DNA of 50,933 bases from Streptomyces humi (GTDB lineage Bacteria; Actinomycetota; Actinomycetes; Streptomycetales; Streptomycetaceae): the NCBI RefSeq assembly GCF_001005085.2, contig NZ_LBMU02000047.1, forward strand, positions 1 to 50,933, given 5' to 3'. The notes under the pieces are model-generated. The model saw only the letters and a list, made by a program, of their open reading frames with translations. It made no database searches and was not told where the DNA came from. Shown here in pieces: positions 24,102-32,183 of the stretch. Every line of letters begins with the position of its first letter. The first letter of the stretch is position 1. The translations under genes and the position numbers were made by a program.

Positions 24102-25649
24102 ATGTCTCGATCTGTACGGTGGGGGGCCGTCGTGGCCGCCGGGCTGCTGGTGGCCGGGTGCGGCGGCGGGTCGTCCGGTGGGGGCGGGGAGCCGGGGAAG
24201 ACCCGGTCCGAGCGGCCGTCGGCCTCCGTCGGCGGTTCCGGTGTCCTGCCTGCCTCCCTCACCTCCCAGAAGCTCGACTGGGGCCGCTGCAAGGCCGCTT
24301 CGGACTCCGCCGCGCCGGGTGACGAGTGGCGGTGCGCGACGCTCAAGGTGCCGTTGGACTGGGCGAAGCCGGACGGGGAGACCATCGGGCTGGCGCTGAT
24401 CCGGGCGAAGGCGAGCGGGGCCCAGGGCAGGCGGATCGGTTCGCTGCTGTTCAACTTCGGCGGCCCGGGCGGCTCGGGCGTCTCGACGCTGCCGTACTAC
24501 GCCTCCACCGTCTCCGCGCTGCGCGCGCGGTACGACCTGGTGAGCTGGGATCCGCGCGGAGTGGGCGCCAGCGAGGGCGTCCGGTGCCGCGGCGACAAGG
24601 CCGTCCAGGCCGCCGAGTCGGTCGACGCGACACCGGACACGGCGGCCGAGGAGACGGCGTACTTCCAGGACGCGGCCGACTTCGGGAAGGGCTGCGAGAA
24701 GGCCGCCGGCAAGCTGATCGCGCATGTCTCGACGACCGACACGGCCCGCGACATGGACCTGATGCGCCAGGTGCTCGGCGACACGAAGACGCACTACTTC
24801 GGCATCTCCTACGGCACCGAACTGGGCGGTGTGTACGCCCACCTGTTCCCTGGGCGGGTGGGACGGCTGGTCCTGGACGCGGTGGTCGACCCGACCGCGG
24901 ACTCGGTCGGGCACGCGAAGAACCAGGCCCAGGGCTTCCAGCGGGCACTGGACGACTACCTGAAGTCCACCGGGCAGGACCCGAAGCAGGGATCGCGGAA
25001 GATCGCGGACCTGCTGAAGACGCTCGACGCGAAGCCGCTGCCGACATCCTCCGGGCGAAAGCTGACGCAGACCCTCGCGGTCACCGGCATCGTCCTGCCG
25101 CTGTACAGCGAAGAGAGCTGGCCGACGCTGACCGGCGCGCTCAAGGCGGCCGAGGAGGGCGACGGCACTGAGCTGCTGTCGCTCGCGGACCAGTACAACG
25201 ACCGTGACTCCGCGGGGCACTACGGCACGACCACCCAGTCCCAACGGGTCATATCGTGCCTGGACGACAAGCAGCGGCCGACACTCGCCGAGACGAAGAG
25301 GCTGCTGCCCGAGTTCGAGAAGATCTCCCCGGTCTTCGGGGACTTCCTGGGCTGGGACACGGCCGGCTGGTGCCACGACTGGCCGGTGGCCGGGGAGTAC
25401 GACACCCCGGAGGTGAGCGCCGCGGGCGCGGCCCCGATCCTGCTGGTCGGCAACACCGGGGACCCGGCGACCCCGTACGAGGGCGCCCGGCGGATGGCCG
25501 ACGAGCTGGGCAAGGGCGTCGGTGTCGAGCTGACCTGGAAGGGCGAGGGCCACGGTGCCTACGGCAGTGGCAGCGACTGTGTGGACTCGACGGTGAACGC
25601 CTATCTGCTGGACGGCACGGTCCCGAAGGACGGCAAGGTCTGCTCATGA
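24102..25649 (+). CDS. TAP-like lipoprotein alpha/beta hydrolase (paralogue 2)
   Basis: 515 aa, ATG 24102 (MSRSVRWGAVVAAGLLVAGC) with a GGGGGA element 9 nt upstream. The lipobox LVAGC gives a membrane-anchored exported protein followed by a Gly/Ser-rich tether. Catalytic elements parallel the preceding gene: NFGGPGGSGVSTLP, DPRGVGASEGV, HYFGISYGTELGG, LVGNTGDPATPYEGA and GEGHGAY. Both genes keep the full triad, so both are probably active secreted exopeptidases, perhaps with differing specificity. The 223-bp gap from the upstream copy suggests its own promoter. Confidence 0.92.
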   Translation: MSRSVRWGAVVAAGLLVAGCGGGSSGGGGEPGKTRSERPSASVGGSGVLPASLTSQKLDWGRCKAASDSAAPGDEWRCATLKVPLDWAKPDGETIGLALIRAKASGAQGRRIGSLLFNFGGPGGSGVSTLPYYASTVSALRARYDLVSWDPRGVGASEGVRCRGDKAVQAAESVDATPDTAAEETAYFQDAADFGKGCEKAAGKLIAHVSTTDTARDMDLMRQVLGDTKTHYFGISYGTELGGVYAHLFPGRVGRLVLDAVVDPTADSVGHAKNQAQGFQRALDDYLKSTGQDPKQGSRKIADLLKTLDAKPLPTSSGRKLTQTLAVTGIVLPLYSEESWPTLTGALKAAEEGDGTELLSLADQYNDRDSAGHYGTTTQSQRVISCLDDKQRPTLAETKRLLPEFEKISPVFGDFLGWDTAGWCHDWPVAGEYDTPEVSAAGAAPILLVGNTGDPATPYEGARRMADELGKGVGVELTWKGEGHGAYGSGSDCVDSTVNAYLLDGTVPKDGKVCS

Positions 25650-25653
25650 CGAA

Positions 25654-25694
25654 GGCGGGGGCCCCGGGCACCTGCCGTGCCCGAAGCCCCCGCC
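25654..25694. terminator. Bidirectional terminator between hydrolase and moeZ
   Basis: The two 9-nt arms GGCGGGGGC and GCCCCCGCC (25654-25662 with 25686-25694) enclose an internal loop and a second stem GGGCAC/GTGCCC. It lies between two convergent genes. Confidence 0.7.
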
Positions 25695-25711
25695 CACCGT
25701 GGGAACCGTGC

Positions 25712-26890
25712 TCAGTAGACCGGCTTCGCCGGCTCGATCTGGTTGACCCAGCCGATCACGCCGCCGCCCACGTGGACGGCGTCGGAGAAGCCCGCGGACT
25801 TGAGGACCGCGAGGACCTCCGCGCTGCGGACGCCCGTCTTGCAGTGCAGGACGATCTTCTTGTCCTGCGGCAGGCCCTCCAGGGCGGTGCCCAGGAGGAA
25901 CTCGTTCTTGGGGATCAGCTTGGCGCCCGGGATGGAGACGATCTCGTACTCGTTCGGCTCGCGGACGTCGATGATCTCGATGTTCTCGCCCTCGTCGATC
26001 CACTCCTTGAGCTGCTTGGGAGTGATCGTCGAACCGGCGGCCGCCTGCTGGGCCTCCTCGGAGACGACGCCGCAGAAGGCCTCGTAGTCGATGAGCTCGG
26101 TGACGGTCGGGTTCTCGCCACAGACCGCGCAGTCCGGGTCCTTGCGGACCTTGACCTGGCGGTACTGCATCTCCAGGGCGTCGTAGATCATCAGTCGGCC
26201 GACCAGGGGCTCACCGGTGCCGGTGAGGACCTTGATGGCCTCGGTGACCTGGATGGAGCCGATGGACGCGCAGAGCACGCCCAGGACACCGCCCTCGGCG
26301 CAGGACGGGACCATGCCCGGCGGCGGGGGCTCCGGGTACAGGCAGCGGTAGCAGGGGCCGTGCTCGGACCAGAAGACCGAGGCCTGGCCGTCGAAGCGGT
26401 AGATGGAGCCCCATACGTACGGCTTGTTCAGCAGCACGCAGGCGTCGTTGACCAGGTAGCGGGTCGCGAAGTTGTCCGTGCCGTCGACGATCAGGTCGTA
26501 CTGGCTGAAGATGTCCATCACGTTCTCGGCCTCGAGCCGCTCTTCGTGAAGGATCACGTTCACGTACGGGTTGATGCCGAGGACGGAGTCCCGGGCGGAC
26601 TCGGCCTTGGAGCGGCCGATGTCGGCCTGGCTGTGGATGATCTGACGCTGCAAGTTCGACTCGTCGACCTCGTCGAACTCCACGATGCCGAGGGTGCCGA
26701 CGCCCGCGGCGGCCAGGTACATCAGCGCCGGCGAGCCCAGGCCGCCGGCACCGACACAGAGCACCTTGGCGTTCTTCAGCCGCTTCTGCCCGTCCATCCC
26801 GACGTCCGGGATGATCAGGTGGCGGGAGTACCTGCGGACCTCGTCTACGGTGAGCTCAGAAGCTGGCTCGACCAGGGGTGGCAGCGACAC
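25712..26890 (-). CDS. moeZ: MoeZ: ThiF-type adenylyltransferase/rhodanese sulfurtransferase
   Basis: 392 aa, GTG 26890 with GGAG 6 nt upstream. N-terminal E1/MoeB domain: TVDEVRRYSRHLIIPDVG, CVGAGGLGSPALMYLAAAGV (nucleotide loop), RQIIHSQADIGRSKAESA, DGTDNFATRYL; zinc cysteine pairs CYRC and CAVC. C-terminal rhodanese (residues ~285-390): IIDVREPNEYEIVSIPGAKLI and active-site loop HCKTGVRSAEVL. MoeZ activates the C-termini of sulfur-carrier proteins (MoaD, CysO/ThiS types) and loads sulfur, feeding molybdopterin, cysteine and, in streptomycetes, sulfur-containing natural products. A sigma-R-type promoter lies just upstream, in the 3' end of the neighbouring gene. Confidence 0.95.
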   Translation of the reverse strand: MSLPPLVEPASELTVDEVRRYSRHLIIPDVGMDGQKRLKNAKVLCVGAGGLGSPALMYLAAAGVGTLGIVEFDEVDESNLQRQIIHSQADIGRSKAESARDSVLGINPYVNVILHEERLEAENVMDIFSQYDLIVDGTDNFATRYLVNDACVLLNKPYVWGSIYRFDGQASVFWSEHGPCYRCLYPEPPPPGMVPSCAEGGVLGVLCASIGSIQVTEAIKVLTGTGEPLVGRLMIYDALEMQYRQVKVRKDPDCAVCGENPTVTELIDYEAFCGVVSEEAQQAAAGSTITPKQLKEWIDEGENIEIIDVREPNEYEIVSIPGAKLIPKNEFLLGTALEGLPQDKKIVLHCKTGVRSAEVLAVLKSAGFSDAVHVGGGVIGWVNQIEPAKPVY

Positions 26891-26934
26891 GGAGACTCCG
26901 TTGATCGGTCTATCACTACGTTTGTTCTCCCTGT

Positions 26935-26960
26935 AACACTGCCACGGCCTTCTTCATTCC
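26935..26960 (-). promoter_or_regulatory. Sigma-R-type promoter of moeZ
   Basis: On the minus strand GGAAT (26956-26960), exactly 18 bp, GTT (26935-26937). It matches the sigma-R consensus and overlaps the stop codon of the upstream spherulin-4 gene. The moeZ start is ~45 nt downstream, so moeZ can be induced by thiol stress independently of the operon before it. Confidence 0.78.
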
Positions 26961-27703
26961 GAGACACCTGTTCCGATCCGCGAGACGATCTCGTCCCAGT
27001 AACCGGGCATGGCCTCCCACGGATCCGCCCTGCCGCCGCGATCGGTCCGGTCGGTGATGTAGATCGTGGCGGCGCCCTGCCAGCGGGTGATGCGCAGGGC
27101 CTCGTCGAGGTGGCCGAGGGGCACGCCGTGGACGAAGTGGCAGAAGCGTTCGGGCGGGTAGTCCGCGGTCCACTCGGCCACCTGCGACCAGCGGTAGTCG
27201 CTCCAGGGGCCGGCGAAGGTGACCAGTTGGTCGGCGTTCTCGGCGTAACCCGGGTGGGGGTGGGTGCCGTGTCCGAGGACGATGTGGGGGCGGTCACCGA
27301 TGTCACGGAGCGCGGCGACGGTGCGGCGGATTTCGGGAAGCGCGGTGCGCTCGGTGGGACAGCGGTCCAGCAGGAAGCCGTCGACGCGGTACCACTCGTG
27401 GAAGCGGTGGGCGTCGGTGACCAGGTCGGCGCGTGGGCGGGCGCCGTGGGTGGCGTCCAGACGGCCGAGGACACGGACGCCCGCGTTGCGGAGCCGGCCG
27501 GCCGCCTCCAGGCAGTGCGGGTCGGGCCGGCTGCCGGGGCCGTTCGCCACGTCGAGGACGACCCAGTGCAGGGGCGTGCCGGGGCGGGCGAGTTCGGCCC
27601 ACTGGGCGGGCGCGAGGAGGGGGTGGGCATAGCCGGGGATGCCGACCGCGGTGCGGACGCCGGTGGTGGTGGCGCCCGCCCGAGGGCTGGTCAGATGCGG
27701 CAT
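26954..27703 (-). CDS. Spherulin-4 family protein (GH135/Sph3-like TIM barrel)
   Basis: 249 aa from ATG 27703, overlapping the end of the epimerase gene by 13 nt. Barrel features of the spherulation-specific family 4: VGIPGYAHPLLAPAQW, HWVVLDVANGPGS, VRVLGRLDATHG, the strand end VDGFLLDRCPTE, PHIVLGHGTHPHPGY and FCHFVHGVPL. Related fungal Sph3 proteins (GH135) hydrolyse alpha-1,4-GalNAc/GalN polymers and are needed to make galactosaminogalactan. There is no signal peptide, so the product is predicted cytosolic, unlike Sph3 or PelA. Where I recall an acidic pair after the catalytic strand, this protein reads D-R, so activity may differ. It is last in the Pel-like operon. Confidence 0.82.
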   Translation of the reverse strand: MPHLTSPRAGATTTGVRTAVGIPGYAHPLLAPAQWAELARPGTPLHWVVLDVANGPGSRPDPHCLEAAGRLRNAGVRVLGRLDATHGARPRADLVTDAHRFHEWYRVDGFLLDRCPTERTALPEIRRTVAALRDIGDRPHIVLGHGTHPHPGYAENADQLVTFAGPWSDYRWSQVAEWTADYPPERFCHFVHGVPLGHLDEALRITRWQGAATIYITDRTDRGGRADPWEAMPGYWDEIVSRIGTGVSE

Positions 27704-28650
27704 GCCGCCTCCATCCAGATGTCCGCGAGGGATTCCTCCAGGTTGATACGGGGCCGCCAGCCGAGCCGGTCGCGGGCACAGCGCACATCGGCCTGCTGCC
27801 AGCTGCCGCAGCCGTCCGGGTACGGGTACGCGACCGGGGCCGCGTGGTCGGGGTCCAGGCGGGGGTGGCCGATGGCGCCGCGCAGCGGGCCGGGCGGGCC
27901 GTCGAGTTCGTGCAGGGCGCCGCCGTATCCGGCGACCCGGGCGAGGACGGCGGCCGCGTCGCGCAGGCGGACGGCGCGCCCGGAGCCGATGTTGATGACG
28001 CCCTGGGCGGCGGAGAGCGAGGCCGCGTGCACGGCGCGGGCGACGTCGCGGACGTCCACGAAGTCGCGCTGGGCGCCGAGGCCGCCGAGTTTGAGTTCGC
28101 CGTCGCCGGACTGCATGGCGCGGCGCATCGCCTCGGCGAGCCGGCCGAGCGGGGAGCCGGCCGGGGTGCCGGGCCCGGCGGGCGAGAAGACGCGCAGGAC
28201 CACGGCGTCCAGGCCGGAGCCGAGGACCAGTTCGGTGGCGGCGAGCTTGCTGACGCCGTACGGGCCGCCGGGGCGGGGCACGGCGTCCTCGGCCGTGGAG
28301 GAGCCGGGCTGGCTCGGGCCGTACTCGGAGCTGCAACCGATCTGCACCAGCCGGGCGCCGCAGCCGCTGCGGCGCAGGGCCTCGCAGACGGTGGCGACGG
28401 CGACGGTGTTGTGCCGGGTGAGTTCCCGGGCGCCGCCGCGGGTGGCGCCGGCGCAGTTCACGATCACACCCGGGTGGACCGCGTCGAGGAAGCGGGTGAG
28501 GGCGCCGGGGCTGCCGGTGGCGAGGTCGAAGCGGACATCGGCGTCGTCACCGCGGCCGAGTGCGGTGAGCTGGACGGCCGGGTCGGCGAGCAGCCGGTCG
28601 GCGACGAAGCGGCCCAGGTATCCGTTCGCTCCGATCAGCAGGACCCTCAT
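27691..28650 (-). CDS. NAD-dependent sugar epimerase/dehydratase (extended SDR)
   Basis: 319 aa, ATG 28650 with GGGAG 7 nt upstream. SDR features: MRVLLIGANGYLGRFVADRL (nucleotide-binding glycines), NCAGATRGG, QIGCSSEYGPSQPG, catalytic YGVSK (YxxxK), VLRVFSPAGPGTPAG and the RDFVDVRDVARAV segment. The family includes UDP-glucose/GlcNAc 4-epimerases and dTDP-sugar reductases; the exact reaction is not readable from sequence. In the Pel context a UDP-GlcNAc 4-epimerase would make the GalNAc donor, so that is a reasonable but unproven guess. Its start overlaps the stop of a 26-codon micro-ORF (ATGA), suggesting coupling. Confidence 0.87.
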   Translation of the reverse strand: MRVLLIGANGYLGRFVADRLLADPAVQLTALGRGDDADVRFDLATGSPGALTRFLDAVHPGVIVNCAGATRGGARELTRHNTVAVATVCEALRRSGCGARLVQIGCSSEYGPSQPGSSTAEDAVPRPGGPYGVSKLAATELVLGSGLDAVVLRVFSPAGPGTPAGSPLGRLAEAMRRAMQSGDGELKLGGLGAQRDFVDVRDVARAVHAASLSAAQGVINIGSGRAVRLRDAAAVLARVAGYGGALHELDGPPGPLRGAIGHPRLDPDHAAPVAYPYPDGCGSWQQADVRCARDRLGWRPRINLEESLADIWMEAACRI

Positions 28651-28727
28651 CGCGTGGCTCCCGGGGTGTGCGCTCCGGCGACTCCGGTGGTTCCGGACGC
28701 TCCGGGTCCGGGTCGGGAGATGGTCAT
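28647..28727 (-). CDS. 26-codon micro-ORF coupled to the epimerase
   Basis: ATG 28727 has an ideal Shine-Dalgarno (AAGGAG 28736-28741, 8-nt spacing), better than any other start in this operon. The peptide begins MTISRPGPGASGTTGVAGAH, rich in Gly/Pro/Thr, and its TGA overlaps the epimerase ATG (ATGA). The gap between the membrane-protein gene (ends 28820) and the epimerase would otherwise be empty. It may simply load ribosomes for the epimerase, or be a short bioactive or regulatory peptide. There are no transmembrane or cysteine features. Confidence 0.5.
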   Translation of the reverse strand: MTISRPGPGASGTTGVAGAHTPGATR

Positions 28728-28819
28728 CTGGTGGTCTCCTTCTAGGGGTGCGGTTGCCTCGGACGAGGCGCCGGGCGCCGGCCGCCGGGACGGCATGGCG
28801 TGGCCCGGGAAGAGTTGAC

Positions 28820-30220
28820 TCACTCGGGGTCTCCCGTGGGGGCGTGGGCCGAGGCCCGGGTGAGGGTGCGGGCCGCCCGGAACAGCAGCGCCAGGGCGGC
28901 CGCGCCGCAGGCCAGGGCCGGGACGCCGCCCGGGCCCGCCACCTCGGCGAGGGCGTCGACCGGGGTGGCCAGGAAGGCGCAGCCGGGGAGCCGGCCGGCG
29001 AGGACCAGGGCGACGGCCGCCGCTTCCGCGACGGCGGCGGCGGCGAGGGCGGGGCCGGCTCCGCGCGGGGCGTGGTGGACGGCGAGCAGGCGGGCGAGCA
29101 GCAGGAGGGCGCCGAGGGTGAGGGCCTGCGGGTAGCCGGCGGCCTCGCCGAGGACGGTGCCGCACAGCGCGAGCAGGCCGGTGAGGGCGCCCAGGGAGAG
29201 AGCGAAGGTACCGAGCAGCAGTGGCTGGACGGCCGCCGTGAACTCCTCCAGGCCGCGGCTGCCGGCGAGCCGGCGGCGGGCACCGGTGGTGAGGAGGTGG
29301 GTGCTCCAGGCCGCCGGGGCGGTGGCCAGGGCGAGGGCGAGGACGGGAACGGTGGCCACCGGCCAGGTGCCGTGCGCGGTGCCGGTCGGGAGGCCGTGGG
29401 GTCCGCCGTCGAGGACGGCCCGCAGCAGGCCGTCGCCGAGGAGGGCGTAGCCGAGGAGCCAGCAGGTCCAGGCGCGGGTGCCGGTCGCGGTGCGCCGGGC
29501 GAGCGCGCGGGACGGCGCGGCCAGCGGGCCGCGGCGCAGCGCGAGGCGGAGGGCCAGGGCGACGGCGAGGGCGCCGGCGACTGCCAGCAGGAGCCGTGGG
29601 CGGCCCTGGGTGAGCCGTACGCCGGTCACGGTCAGCGCGGCGACGGTGCCCGGGAGGAGCGCGAGGAGCGCCCAGTCGGCGCGTACGCGGGGCGTGGGCG
29701 CCGGTTCGGGATGCGGGCGGTGTTCGTCGACGCGGGGCACGCGCGCGTAGAGCTCCTCGGCGAGCGAGAAGACGTCACGGTGCCGTAAGCCGGCGGCGGT
29801 CCGGTCGGTGACGCCGTGTGCCTCCAGGCCGGCGGCGATCTCCAGCGGGTCGACGGCCCGCTCGCAGAGGGCGCGATGACGGTGCAGCAGCGCTTTCACG
29901 GGGTCGCCGGCGCCGCGTCGCGGGCTGGACCTGCGGCGCCCGGCGGGGTCCTGGCCGCCCATGCCATCCGCGCCTCCCGTGGCAGCCATGGCGGCCGCGG
30001 CCGGTCCCGGTCGGCCGCTTCCGTACGGAGAGGAGTCTCCTGGACCGCCCTCCTCGGGTCCCGGAAGCCACTCCCCCGACCGGGCGTCCCACGCATCGGC
30101 CCGGCTCGGCGGTCCCGGCCGGTCCGGTGCCCCCGGACCCCCGCCCGTCGCACCGCGCCCGCCGCCGCCCGTCGCACCGCGCCCGTAGCCGCTCGTCGCG
30201 CCGCGCCCGTCGCCGTTCAC
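28820..30220 (-). CDS. Polytopic membrane protein of the Pel-like operon
   Basis: 466 aa from GTG 30220, overlapping the glycosyltransferase stop (GTGA) with GAGGGGG upstream. Residues ~1-110 are Gly-rich and disordered with GYGRGATGG-type repeats. A helical cytosolic segment follows (KALLHRHRALCERAVDPLEIAAGLEAHGVTDRTA...VFSLAEELYARVPR), then about 8 hydrophobic segments to the C-terminus. Its position after a PelF-like gene is where PelG, a polysaccharide export/polymerisation membrane protein (~12 helices), is expected. Helix count and lack of recognised PelG motifs make this only a functional analogy. Confidence 0.72.
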   Translation of the reverse strand: MNGDGRGATSGYGRGATGGGGRGATGGGPGAPDRPGPPSRADAWDARSGEWLPGPEEGGPGDSSPYGSGRPGPAAAAMAATGGADGMGGQDPAGRRRSSPRRGAGDPVKALLHRHRALCERAVDPLEIAAGLEAHGVTDRTAAGLRHRDVFSLAEELYARVPRVDEHRPHPEPAPTPRVRADWALLALLPGTVAALTVTGVRLTQGRPRLLLAVAGALAVALALRLALRRGPLAAPSRALARRTATGTRAWTCWLLGYALLGDGLLRAVLDGGPHGLPTGTAHGTWPVATVPVLALALATAPAAWSTHLLTTGARRRLAGSRGLEEFTAAVQPLLLGTFALSLGALTGLLALCGTVLGEAAGYPQALTLGALLLLARLLAVHHAPRGAGPALAAAAVAEAAAVALVLAGRLPGCAFLATPVDALAEVAGPGGVPALACGAAALALLFRAARTLTRASAHAPTGDPE

Positions 30221-31956
30221 CGCGCCCCCTCGGGAGCCTTGAGCGGTGTGGCCCGCACCGGGGTGGTCCCCGCCGTGGCGCCCGGCACCCGGCCGGGCCC
30301 GCGCCGGCCGGCGACCTGGGCCGTGGGGCCGGTCCAGCGGCCCGGCACATGGGCCTCGGCGGGGACGGCGAACGGCAGCGGCTCGCCCGACTCGTCGAGG
30401 ACGACGCGGCGCACCGGGCAGTGCGAGACGATCTCCAGGTAAATGCCGCGAAATGCCGCGACGTTCTGCTCGACGGTGAAGAGTTCGAGTGCCCGGGCGC
30501 GCGCGGCGGCGCCGAGGCGCTCGCGGCGCTCGGGGTCGCGCAGCAGTGCCACGCACGCCTCCGCGAGCGCCCGCGGATTGCGCGGGGGTACGACGAGACC
30601 GGTGCCGCCGATGACCTCCACCACCGCGCCGACGTCCGTGGACACGGTCGCGCGGCCGCAGAACATCGCCTCGGCGAGACCGACCGGGAACCCCTCGACG
30701 ACGCTGGAGAGGACGACGACGGTGCCGGACGCGTAGGCGTCGGCGAGGGTGGGCGCCTCCGGGCCGCCGATCTCCTCGAAGCAGACGGGGTTGTCACCGA
30801 CCGCGTGCACGCCCTCGGCCTCGTCGGGGAAGAGCTGCGCGGCGAGCGCCTTGCAGTGCCCCAGATAGGCGGCGCCCTCCGGACCGGCGGGGGCGCCCAC
30901 GACCCGCAGTCGCGCCTTGGGCTCCTCCTTGCGGACCTCCGCGAAGGCGTGCAGCAGCGACACCAGGTCCTTGGCGGGTTCGACACGGCCGACCCAGACG
31001 AGCGTGTGCGGGTCCGCACGGTCCGGGGCCTCGCCGACCTCGGTGAACCGGGCGGCCTCCATACCGGGATGCACGGTCCTGATCCGGGCCCGGTCGGCGC
31101 CGCAGCGCTCCTGCCAGCGGCGGGTGTGGGCGTTGCCCGGGGTGATGATCGCGGCGCGGCCGTAGACCTCCGCGGCGAGCCGGCCGTGCAGCGCGGCGAG
31201 CAGGGTGCGCACGGCCGGGGTGGCCGCCTCGGGACCGGCGGCGAGATAGTGCGCGCGCAGTCGCGCGCCGTACTCGGTGACCAGCAGCGGGACGTCGGAG
31301 AAGTGCCCGGCGAGCAGGCCGGACAGGGCGGCGGGGCCGGCGGCGGTGGCGTGGCAGAGGTCGGCCGCGCCCAGGCCGTCGTCGCCGTACCAGTCGAGGG
31401 AGAGGGGGCGCAGGGCGCGTTCGAGGTGGGTCGCGATGTCGAGCAGATCGGATACCCGCGCCCCGCGCACGGCGGTGTGTGCGCCGGGCGCGCGGCAGGC
31501 GCGCTCGAGCGCGCGTACGGCGGTGTCGGAGCGGAGGGCACCGACCAGCCCGCCCTCGTCACGGGCGAGTTCGGCGAGTCCGTAGAGGGCGCTGCCGAAA
31601 CGGTCCGCCATGAGACCGGGTACGGCGTCGGGGCCGTCGGGACCGGTCGCGGCGCGCCCGCTCGGCCCAGCGCACAACACCTGCGCGAGCTCCCCGTATC
31701 TCTCGGCGAAACGCCGGCGCGCGCGCCTGCCGTACGCGACGCCGTCCTCCTCTGCGGTCCACAGGGGGGCCGTCCGGACCCGGCTGACGTGCGGGGGCGG
31801 CTCCAGCCGGCCCTCGTCTTCCTGGCGGCGGCCGCGACTGAGTGCGTAGACGTCGAACTCGTGCTGCCCGAGCCCGCGCACGAGCCGGTCGCACCAGAGT
31901 CCGGCGTCACCGTTCACATACGGATAACCACCCTCCGTAAGCAGTCCGATGCGCAC
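30217..31956 (-). CDS. PelF-like GT4 glycosyltransferase (DUF3492 + GT4)
   Basis: 579 aa from GTG 31956 (VRIGLLTEGGYPYVNGDAG) with GGGGGTG upstream. The N-terminal DUF3492-type segment is characteristic of PelF. The C-terminal half is a GT-B retaining GT4 enzyme: TPGNAHTRRWQERCG, VHPGMEAARF, TLVWVGRVEPAKDLVSLLHAF, VGDNPVCFEEIGG, SSVVEGFPVGLAEAM (E-x7-E donor motif) and GTGLVVPPRNPRALAEA. PelF uses UDP-sugars (UDP-GlcNAc/GalNAc) to build the Pel backbone in the cytosol. The C-terminal ~60 residues are disordered. First gene of the operon; the hairpins upstream probably separate it from the ABC operon. Confidence 0.83.
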   Translation of the reverse strand: MRIGLLTEGGYPYVNGDAGLWCDRLVRGLGQHEFDVYALSRGRRQEDEGRLEPPPHVSRVRTAPLWTAEEDGVAYGRRARRRFAERYGELAQVLCAGPSGRAATGPDGPDAVPGLMADRFGSALYGLAELARDEGGLVGALRSDTAVRALERACRAPGAHTAVRGARVSDLLDIATHLERALRPLSLDWYGDDGLGAADLCHATAAGPAALSGLLAGHFSDVPLLVTEYGARLRAHYLAAGPEAATPAVRTLLAALHGRLAAEVYGRAAIITPGNAHTRRWQERCGADRARIRTVHPGMEAARFTEVGEAPDRADPHTLVWVGRVEPAKDLVSLLHAFAEVRKEEPKARLRVVGAPAGPEGAAYLGHCKALAAQLFPDEAEGVHAVGDNPVCFEEIGGPEAPTLADAYASGTVVVLSSVVEGFPVGLAEAMFCGRATVSTDVGAVVEVIGGTGLVVPPRNPRALAEACVALLRDPERRERLGAAARARALELFTVEQNVAAFRGIYLEIVSHCPVRRVVLDESGEPLPFAVPAEAHVPGRWTGPTAQVAGRRGPGRVPGATAGTTPVRATPLKAPEGAR

Positions 31957-31986
31957 GTGTGCACCCCCGATCGATCTCGCGTATGG

Positions 31987-32010
31987 GAGCCGCCGTCGCG
32001 TCGGCGGCTC
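31987..32010. repeat. Inverted repeat upstream of the PelF-like gene
   Basis: A 9-bp perfect inverted repeat (31987-31995 with 32002-32010) with a 6-nt centre, ~30 bp before the PelF-like start. It could be an operator or a 5' mRNA hairpin. Confidence 0.4.
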
Positions 32011-32039
32011 GCAGCGGGACGAACGTATGCGGACAAGGC

Positions 32040-32073
32040 GGTGGCGCGACGGACGGTTGTCCATCGCGCCACC
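32040..32073. terminator. Long hairpin between ABC operon and Pel-like operon
   Basis: The outer stem is 10 bp (32040-32049 with 32064-32073), then one mismatch and an inner 4-bp stem GGAC/GTCC around GGTT. It lies ~110 nt after the ABC ATPase stop on the minus strand. No U-tract in the minus direction; probable terminator of the importer operon. Confidence 0.55.
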
Positions 32074-32183
32074 AAAAGGGGTGAACGGTCGTAACTTTCA
32101 CGTGCGGACCGCGTTCGGTCGCGCTAAGAGATCGTCCGACAGCGAAACGTCACCTCACGGCGCCCGGCCGAGCAGCGGAAACG

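Noticed and set aside
25256..29788. 1510-codon plus-strand open frame spanning hydrolase, moeZ and the Pel-like operon
   Set aside because: It crosses several well-supported genes in other frames and has no domain content.
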